Program-made: the position numbers and the translations under genes
Notes under the pieces: generated by a model
Told to the model about the DNA's origin: nothing
Seen by the model: only the letters and a program-made list of their open reading frames with translations
Database searches by the model: none
Part shown: one piece after another, positions 57,396-64,000 of the stretch
Position numbering within the stretch: the first letter of the stretch is position 1
Layout of the letters: every line of letters begins with the position of its first letter
Source of the DNA: Ampelocalamus luodianensis
Lineage: Eukaryota; Streptophyta; Magnoliopsida; Poales; Poaceae
Direction: 5' to 3'
Assembly: GCA_036346255.1 (NCBI GenBank)
Contig: CM070629.1
Location: forward strand, 49,474,916 to 49,538,915
Length of the DNA stretch: 64,000 nucleotides

Positions 57396-59669
57396 TGTAA
57401 CCATTAGCATGCATTATCATGTAAACCTTTCCCAATAGTAAGCATCATCGTTAACTATGGCACTTAATTAGGCTCACCAACATTACCAAGTAGTAAGCAT
57501 CATAATAAAAACATCTTCATTAAACTATGGGATTCATGCTCATCAACATTTCCAAGCAACAATCATCAACAATCAACTATGCATTCATCAAGTATGAAAT
57601 ATAAAACTCATTAATACTACTTGCACTTGCCTCAACCGTGAGACAGAAGACAAAAGGTGGGATGTTCTAGCACCAGGGTTCACCTCCACCTTACCCCGAC
57701 TTGATGCAAGCCAACTGCTGACGCTGCACACGTGCTTGCAATAGATCATGTATCTCCTGGGATCTATGAAGTTCATACCATGAATCAGCATGCCTACCAG
57801 ATACAACTAGTTTTTTTTTCACAAAAATTACCCACAAATCATATTTCAAGACATAAAAATATAATAGGTCAGAACTTTAATACCATCTAACACATTCTCA
57901 TCACCTAACTCTACAATGGTGATCTAGCCCACTAGCTAATCAATAGTCCGAGGTTGTCACATTGCAATTCTTGTGCATACTACCCAAAGAACACAAGTTA
58001 CATGCTAATGAAACAACATATAACCCGCAAGGTCCATGCGATCTTAAGTCACACACAAACCAATGCTCCGTAACAACCAAACGTAGCTATGGACTAAACA
58101 AACCTGAGCAAAGATCAAACTCTAGGTGATAACACCCATCTTGGTTACATCCAAGTGGAAACTGTGCAAGTAAACAAGACAAACAAGGCCTAACTAGGTG
58201 TGTGGCACACAAGTCAGTTGTCACACATTGCCATGCCAAGTTTGCCTCAAAATACACTAGACTAAATTGTCATTCCACATCATTTCTGATCTCTAAGAAA
58301 TTACGAACACAATATACTCTAAGCGAGTAAAACACTAATGCATTAGCAACAGAAGCAATAAGCCTAAACCATCGAATACTAGGTCACTAAATTGGATTGC
58401 AAAGTACACAGCGGATTCCATATCGCAACTTCAGATGCAACGAATCATTACTAAGCGCGAAGTAAAGTTGACATTGCACAAGGCATAAATATATACCTGC
58501 TATGAACTGGCATGATCAAAGCAAAATGGTAAGGGTCAATGGCACAAAAGTCAGCATAGAACTCCTGAACTCGCTGCGCAACCTCCGGATCAATAGAATC
58601 AGCGAGCACTTGGATTTGTGGAATACATCGAACATTTCGGTCTCAGCCAATTCTGAAAGCTAATCACTCCCATCCAGATCATTTTCAGAGGATCCCCCTC
58701 CGCGTACTCCGCATCGACCACCTCATCACGATCACCAAACACCTCCAGTGTGACACGGCCATGACAGTGGGGCAGCACCACCACCCGTAGCCACTACAAC
58801 ATACACAAGCATCAACCAAACATCAATCAATACAAGTAAAAGGAACCAACCCAATCTGAAAATCAGTAAAGAGATGAGTTGTTGGATGGGAACCACAACC
58901 AACTGAATCCTGGAGTTGGATTAGGCAGCAGGGAAGTAGCAATCAGGGCACCAGACGAGGCCGTTCTCGTTGCAGCAGGCGTAGGCACAGAAACTGCCGG
59001 ACTCATGGAGGTGGTGGACTGTGGCGACGCCGCGCAGCGGGGCGAGGAAGCGGCGGCGCCGCACGAGGCAAGCAGAGGGAGGCGCTGGTCACGAGCGACC
59101 CGGCGACTGAGCCGGCAAGAGGCGATGGTGCAAGGAGTCGAGCGACGACGGAGGTGGCGCACACGGGCACGCAAGAGGCAAGCGCCGGCGGCGGTCGAGC
59201 GCAGGCTTGAACCGCACGGCCGACCGGCGAGGCGCGCCGGGAGGGCTAGGAGGAGGCGCAGACGCAGGCCGAGGCGGCGGCACACGAACCGTGGAAGCTG
59301 GCGGCGAGAGCGAGGCGCACGGGGGCTAGGTGTAGGCGGTCGGGCGCGAGGCCGTGCTCGACGGCGGCGGTGACCCTAGGGCGGCAACCAAGGGCGGAAG
59401 GAGGCGGCGCAGCTCCACGGGCGGAAGGGGGAGGCGGCGCAGCTCCACAGGCGGACGGAGGAGGCGGCTCGGGTGGAAAATGGGGGAAGGGGAAATTAGG
59501 TCTAGGGTTTTCTTCTTTTGTCCTCCCCCTTACCTCTTGTATGGGCAGTTCGGCTAAGGTTTTGGGTTATTGGCCGGCGGCCCATACCTCCCCTAAGCCC
59601 TCTCCCTTCCCTTAATTCTTTTCCTTTCATTCCCCCTCTACTTCATCTTCAACTATTTAATTTAATGGG
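57396..59669 (-). repeat. Element C right (5') LTR, main part
   Basis: Resumes after the second CACCA. It includes 58241-58969, which the left LTR lacks and which holds a TATA-like stretch (minus strand, about 58483-58492). The GC-rich end (58960-59480) has many one-base gaps against the left LTR. The final bases GGTATTACA are missing; the LTR runs into T at GGGTA (59667-59671). ORFs in the GC-rich part are not genes. Confidence 0.9.
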
Positions 59670-60130
59670 TAATGAAGGAAGTTTTATCTTCATCTTCTTT
59701 ACTCATATTAATCTGGTGGTACCCTGAGTAAGCATCTAAAAAACTTAACAACTCACACCGGAAGTAGAGTCTACAAGTTGATCAATGCGAGGAAGGGGAA
59801 AGTTATCCTTCGGACAAGCTTTATTAAGTTATGTAAAGTCAATACACATTCGCCATTTTCCATTGGCTTTTTTAACTATTACAGGATTGGCGAGCCACTC
59901 TGGGTGGCGACGTCACGAATGAACCCAACCTTGAGGAGCTTGTCAATCTCTGACTGGATTGCTTCCTTTCGATCAGGTGCAAAACGCCTCAGCTTCTGCT
60001 TGACCGGTTTCTTCTCAGGCTACAAAGCTAGCCTGTGCTCGATCACCTCCCTGGGGACTCCGGGCATATCGGATGCCTGCCAAGCGAATACGTCCTGGAT
60101 TGCTCGGATGAAGGAGACGAGCGACTCTTC
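59670..60130 (-). pseudogene. pol: Element T RT, N-terminal half, and RT linker
   Basis: The minus strand reads, from right to left, IQDVFAWQASDMPGVPREVI, RRFAPDRKEAIQSEIDKLL (RT start), NGKWRMCIDFT, NKACPKDNFPLPRIDQLVD, FLDAYSGYHQINMSKEDEDK and TSFIT, where element C begins. The first catalytic Asp region (FLDAYSGYHQI) is intact. There is a stop in the linker at about 60020 and frame changes near 59900. The domain resumes at 15062. Confidence 0.9.
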
Positions 60131-61324
60131 CTATTTAAGGTTGAGTCCTACTCCGACCAGTAGTTTGGCGTCCTCTGGAGAAGCGCTTTTGTCGAGTAGT
60201 ACCTCTTTTGTCTGGTTGGAAGGTTTTGGTGCCATCTTTGGCCTCGAGTGCTTGACCTGCATGGTAGTGGTGTTAATTTCCCTGGTCGGAAGTTCATCGA
60301 TCAATTCCAAGCATTTCCGATCACATAAGTAAGCTATTTTTTGATCGCCTCGAACTGTGGTGACACCCTTGGGTCCCGGCATTTTCAAACTTTGATAACC
60401 GTAATGCGTGGCTATCAGGAATTTTGCTAAAGCCGGACGACCAAGGATCGCATTATATGCGGTTTCAAAATCCACCACATCAAATGAAATCTTTTCTGTT
60501 CGGAAGTTGTCAGGCCTTCCGAACGTAACTGGTAGGGACAGGTGCCCTATAGGCTTGGCGGTAGATCCAGGAACTATGCCATGGAAGGCATATTTCACAG
60601 GTTTTACCTTAGATTTGGAAATTTGCATGTCTTCCAATGCGCCCGCAAATAAAATATTTAAAGAACTACCTCCATCTATCAAGACCTGATTAACTTTGCA
60701 GTTATTAATAGTAGGCTCAACGACAATAGGGAACCTACCTGGTTGAATTGAAGGAATAGGGCAGTCTTCTTTGCTGAAGGAGATTATCGTCTCCGACCAC
60801 CTTGATGGTTTAGTGGCGATCGAAGGTTCGGTAAGGTTGACCTCCTGCTCCATGGCTTTCAGAGGATGTCTGGACTCGTACGAAGAAGATCCACCAAAGA
60901 TTACATCGACAGTGTGTTGAGGGTCTTGGTACTCTATTTCTTCGTCACCATCTTTGTCCTTCTTGGAGCTTATCTCTCTGAGTTCCTGTATCGAAGGGAG
61001 TGGACCTTTACCTGCATAATAATCTTCTAGCTTCCTTTGCCAGGCACGGTAGTTGCGCAAGTTATGTCCTACTTGCTGGTGAAGTGGACACCACTTCTTG
61101 TTTTTCTTGTATTCATTGGTCGGGACCTTTGCCTTGCCATGACTGGCATAATCTTTCTTTCCCTTGGTGAATTTTTCAGGAACCGCAAGAACCTCCTTAT
61201 CGTTGGGTTTGCGGTGTCTCTTTTTGTTGAGAGCATTCCTTTGCTTCTTTTCTGTCTTTTCGATCAATGGCCTCATTCCACTCAATCGCTTCGCTGGCGG
61301 TTGCATACTTGTCGGCCATATCAA
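60131..61324 (-). pseudogene. gag-pol: Element T gag C-terminus and protease
   Basis: A 397-codon open frame. Residues 20-75 are basic; 78-95 contain WCPLHQQVGHNLRNY, a degraded CxxHxxxxH-type zinc motif. Residues 195-330 are the protease: VLIDGGSSLNILF with the Asp217-Gly-Gly-Ser active site (60665-60676). D-G-G in place of D-T/S-G is normal for Tat. ILGRPALAKFLIATHYGYQS follows as the second protease loop. It would mature Gag-Pol. The frame has no clear damage, but it has lost its N-terminal context. Confidence 0.88.
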
Positions 61325-61706
61325 AGAGCTCGATGGTTGTTCGTGGAGGATGTATTGCTAAATCCTTCGTAAACCTACGATTTCTTAGTCCTGCTTTGAA
61401 GGCTTAAATGACAGAAGATTCTGCAACTTCTGGTATTGAATTACGAACCTGGCTAAATCTTTTGATATATTGCTGGAGAGTCTCATTGGATTTTTGCCAG
61501 ATTTGGTGGAGGTCGTCCTCCTTCCCAAGGCGGTCGTGCGTACCCTGGAAATTTGCAATCAGAAGGTCGCAAAGTTGCTCCCAAGTATACACTGATCCGG
61601 CCAGCAGATTAAGTAACCACGACCGGACTGATCCTTCTAATACCATAGGAAGATAGTTAGCCATCATATTTTTATCACCACCAGCGGCTCTGATGGTGGT
61701 GGTGTA
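61325..61706 (-). pseudogene. gag: Element T gag, capsid part, cut by element E
   Basis: The frame 61404-61667 reads MMANYLPMVLEGSVRSWLLN, then WEQLCDLLIANFQGTH, then LHQIWQKSNETLQQYIKRFSQVRN: the conserved retrotrans_gag capsid domain. A frame change at about 61400 separates it from the rest of gag. The N-terminal end is removed by E at 61706; target site GTGTA (61702-61706). Confidence 0.9.
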
Positions 61707-62862
61707 TGTGAGGACCCGGGGTATTTAACTCGTAATACTTAACCCCCAAATGGTTCTAGTATTACCAATTAAATATCCTAAGTCTCGATGGACATGTGTT
61801 TCCCAGAATTGCAGCACACGTACATCTTTACAAAATCATGCATCATTTCCATACCACATATAATACCAAGTCTAACAAAAGACATACATCATATATAAAG
61901 TTATTACAAAAGAGCCGACCGGTCAAATGAAATCAAAGTAATAAGTGACAGCGGAAGCAAAAGCGCCATAAGATGGCTATAAACCAAAGACGACAGGTTA
62001 GCCAACATAACCCACAAGGCAACCGACCGGGCCGCCAAGCTAGTCGCACCCACCGCAACAATGCAAACAGAAATTGATCCCTTGGGGATCCACTTCTTCC
62101 TCCGCAACAATAAAGCAATGCAGTTGAGTACACAAAGGTACTCGCAAGACTTACGAGTAACAAGCCTATACATAGCTACATGAGAGCTGTAACAAAGGAG
62201 ATGGATATATGGTTAATTAAACGCATAAAGCAATTTTCATTTGCAATAATGTAGTAGATTGAAAGCAATTTATCAAATCTGTTTTTAATCATTGAAATAA
62301 CAGCGAGGTAACAATAAATAGCATAAGTAATGACCTAGAGGTGGCTAACCCGATAGCCACCACAACATAGCATGAATCCCCAATTCGTACCACCCATCAA
62401 GTTTTAGTTAAAAGGTTGTAGTCTAATTATTGCGGGAAATAACCAAGCGTGTCCATAACCTTGGACGAGGCTATTCGAATAGATTTAACCCTGCAAGGGT
62501 GTACCAATGTACCCACACTTTAGACTGCCTTTTTGCCACAAGATTAAGCACACTACCGAAGGTATGCTGACATGGCTAAGTATTACGAGACGTTTTCCAA
62601 TATTGTGCACTAACCACGAGTCGCCCGTATGGATAGAAACACATACGTTGCATTGGAGTCATTGTAAAGCTAGGAGTCAACTACCCATAGAGGGTAAAGC
62701 AACCTGGACAACTACAATGCCCCTCGATGTGGAGAACCTAGAAAGGATTCCACTCCCATGCACCCAACACATAAACACCACCGCATTTTACCAGAACACA
62801 ACACGCACACACATCCCCCTGCGACTCAGAGCCAATACACACCAAAGTACTAAGTCAAGAGA
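61707..62862 (-). mobile_element. Element E: Tekay-like LTR in T gag (right part off-window)
   Basis: Starts TGTGAGGACCCGG, the reverse of a Tekay LTR end. Positions 61900-62160 and 62380-62600 match, reversed, the second half of J's LTR (intervals around 27700-28520), including the CTATTCGAATAG palindrome near 62472. The left TSD GTGTA would need its partner beyond the window. F interrupts it at 62863, so it cannot be told whether E is a solo LTR or the 3' LTR of a full element. Confidence 0.8.
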
Positions 62863-64000
62863 TGTAATACCCCAAATTTGCTTAAGTTAGAAGAACAGAA
62901 TTCGGGGAGGAGATGTATTACTCCTGAGTAATATTAGAGAGAGAATAATTATTTTTAGAGAGAGGGACCAATTAGAATAGTGATTCATCATAAGTTTGGA
63001 GGAGTTTTCTGCAAAGAGCAGACAACCTGGGCCTGGGCTAGAGGCCCATGGGGCCTTTTGGTGGCCGGCCATAGGGGGGCGCCACTCTCCCCCTTCCTAA
63101 CCCTAGCCGCCCCCTCCTCTCCCCTCCAAGCCTCCACCCCTTGCGCTCCACCCCATCCACCTCCTGTCCAGCACCTCCTTGCTGTCCATCCTCCACGGAT
63201 GATTTCCCCTCCATTGATGCCGGTCGAAGGAAGGAGGAAGAAGCCCTGGTGCTGCTGGCCATGGTGGAAGAGGAGAAGAAGAAGAAGAAGAAGAAGGGTC
63301 CTCGTGGATTTGATTTGCGTCTTCCTGGGCTCTACAAGGGTAACGAGATGCCTTCCCCGCTGTTTGATCCGTAGTAGATGCGAAACCGATTAGATTTGTT
63401 GGATAAAAGTTTGGCTGCAGAAGATTCGATTCTGTCCAGTACCTTGCGTGGGTAATTTCGTGTATTTAGAGTCTGAATTTTAAGATTCCATCTCCTAGAG
63501 TTATGTGGGATCTGTCGTTATCTTTCAGTAGCCATGAAGATCACTCAATTCCGAGGTCTGAGTCAAAAGTTATGGTCGATTTAGTATCTGCTGCCAGAAA
63601 TCTAACGAGAATAATCTGTCTGGGTATTTCCTAAAATATGAAAGGGAAATTGGTAGAATCTGAAAGTTCACACAACTAGGTTATTGTAGATAATTCGATA
63701 ACCTTTTCAGATTAATAAAGAACGATCAATTCAGAGTTACCTATTAAAAGTTATGGTCATCTTAGTATTGCTGTTCGAACGTGTAGGCAGGTTCTGTACT
63801 GGAAGTTCAAACAATGGTTAGCCTATTATTTTGGCCGAATTGGATTATGTGTCAACTAGAGTATTGTAGATTAGTCAGTTAAGAATCTACAGAAATTGGG
63901 TTTACCTCTTTTCGACTTTCAGTTCATGAGTTATGTCAATTACTGTGCTGCTGTCCAGAAACGGTATATGGCAGAAACGTTGTTTTTCGCTTTCACTTTG
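62863..64000 (+). mobile_element. Element F: LTR of a B-related element, truncated by window end
   Basis: Begins TGTAATACCCCAAATTTGC. The region 63340-64000 is the reverse complement of B's LTR (17440-18070), in order. It carries the 181-bp repeat (anchors 63564, 63746, 63926; spacings 182 and 180) and a GAA run at 63273-63297. The left target site is AGAGA (62858-62862); the right end is outside. The 137-codon frame at 62980 lies across LTR sequence and is not a gene. Confidence 0.85.
63380..64000 (+). repeat. Degenerate ~181-bp tandem repeat in F
   Basis: Units start at about 63404, 63564, 63746 and 63926. Each has CTAGxGTTATTGTAGAT-like, TTTCAGATTxATxAAGAAC-like, TCAATTC-like and AAAAGTTATG blocks in the same order. 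The units are diverged from each other but each is well kept in the sister LTRs of B and G. Confidence 0.75.

Larger units (their letters stand above)
15063..59669 (-). mobile_element. Element C: non-autonomous Tekay-derived (LARD-like) element inserted in T
   Basis: Minus-strand element. Left (3') LTR: 15063-15730 plus 37837-39974. Interior: 39975-40149 plus 49375-52085. Right (5') LTR: 52086-53315 plus 57396-59669. The PBS at 52072-52084 and the PPT at 39975-39990 give the orientation. The interior is about 2.9 kb and non-coding apart from the chromodomain tail of pol. The predicted TSD on the left is AAGTA (15058-15062); the right copy is missing because the end of C and the adjoining T bases appear deleted. 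B, G and H are inserted in it. Confidence 0.9.
10797..61706 (-). mobile_element. Element T: outermost Tat-lineage Ty3/Gypsy retrotransposon (interrupted)
   Basis: The visible parts are 10797-15062 and 59670-61706; 15063-59669 is the inserted element C. Reading on the minus strand: gag, zinc-finger-like motif, protease, RT, RNase H, a second (archaeal-type) RNase H, integrase, then non-coding DNA and a gene on the opposite strand. Protease D-G-G-S, the second RNase H and the antisense gene are hallmarks of the plant Tat lineage (Grande/RIRE2/Retand group). Its LTRs are outside the window on both sides. A interrupts it at the left, E at the right. It carries substitutions and frameshifts throughout and is the oldest element here. 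Confidence 0.85.

Noticed and set aside
63273..63297. GAA repeat as a coding poly-lysine/glutamate tract
   Set aside because: A microsatellite in an LTR; related CTT/TCC tract in B's LTR varies in length.
1..64000. Host protein-coding gene or novel non-transposon system
   Set aside because: After assigning LTRs and interiors no segment remains unassigned. Every open frame of note is either a retrotransposon domain or lies in LTR/interior sequence repeated elsewhere in the window.

Overview
This is plant nuclear DNA, almost certainly from a grass. The families (a RIRE1/Angela-type Ty1/Copia element, long-LTR Tekay/Del chromoviruses, and a Tat-lineage Ty3/Gypsy element with a second RNase H), the AT-rich spacers and the methyl-decay type damage all fit heterochromatin. 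I see no host gene, tRNA or rRNA. The whole 64 kb can be read as LTR retrotransposons inserted into each other. Almost every junction could be placed to the base from 5-bp target-site duplications (TSDs), TG...CA ends, primer-binding sites (PBS) and polypurine tracts (PPT). Species cannot be fixed from the sequence alone.

Names used: T = outermost Tat element, minus strand, visible at 10797-15062 and 59670-61706. A = Copia element, plus strand, window start to 10796, inserted into T's antisense gene region; its 3' LTR is split by I, a Tekay-like solo LTR (5644-9829, TSD GTCGA). C = Tekay-derived non-autonomous element, minus strand, 15063-about 59669, inserted in T's reverse transcriptase. 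Inside C lie B (15731-37831, minus, TSD CCATA), G (40150-49369, plus, TSD GGTGT) and H (solo LTR 53316-57390, TSD CACCA). Inside the right LTR of B lies J (24589-37801, plus, TSD CTACG), the only Tekay with a complete domain order. E (61707-, minus Tekay LTR) sits in T's gag and is itself split by F (62863-window end, plus LTR, related to B).

The deepest nest is four levels: T > C > B > J. The order of events is T first; then A, C and E into T; then I into A; B, G and H into C; F into E; and last J into B.

How the parts relate: A, T and J carry recognisable gag, protease, reverse transcriptase (RT), RNase H (RNH) and integrase (IN), all broken. B, C and G are LARD-like: they keep LTRs, a Met-type PBS, a PPT and only the chromodomain tail of pol, joined to an AT-rich non-coding interior that the three share. 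Their LTRs (and F) carry a degenerate tandem repeat of about 181 bp. T carries an extra antisense gene downstream of pol, with a likely intron. Comparing sister LTRs shows patches of CAG/CTG-centred indels in one copy only, which look more like consensus error at methylated CHG sites than evolution, so some apparent frameshifts may not be real.
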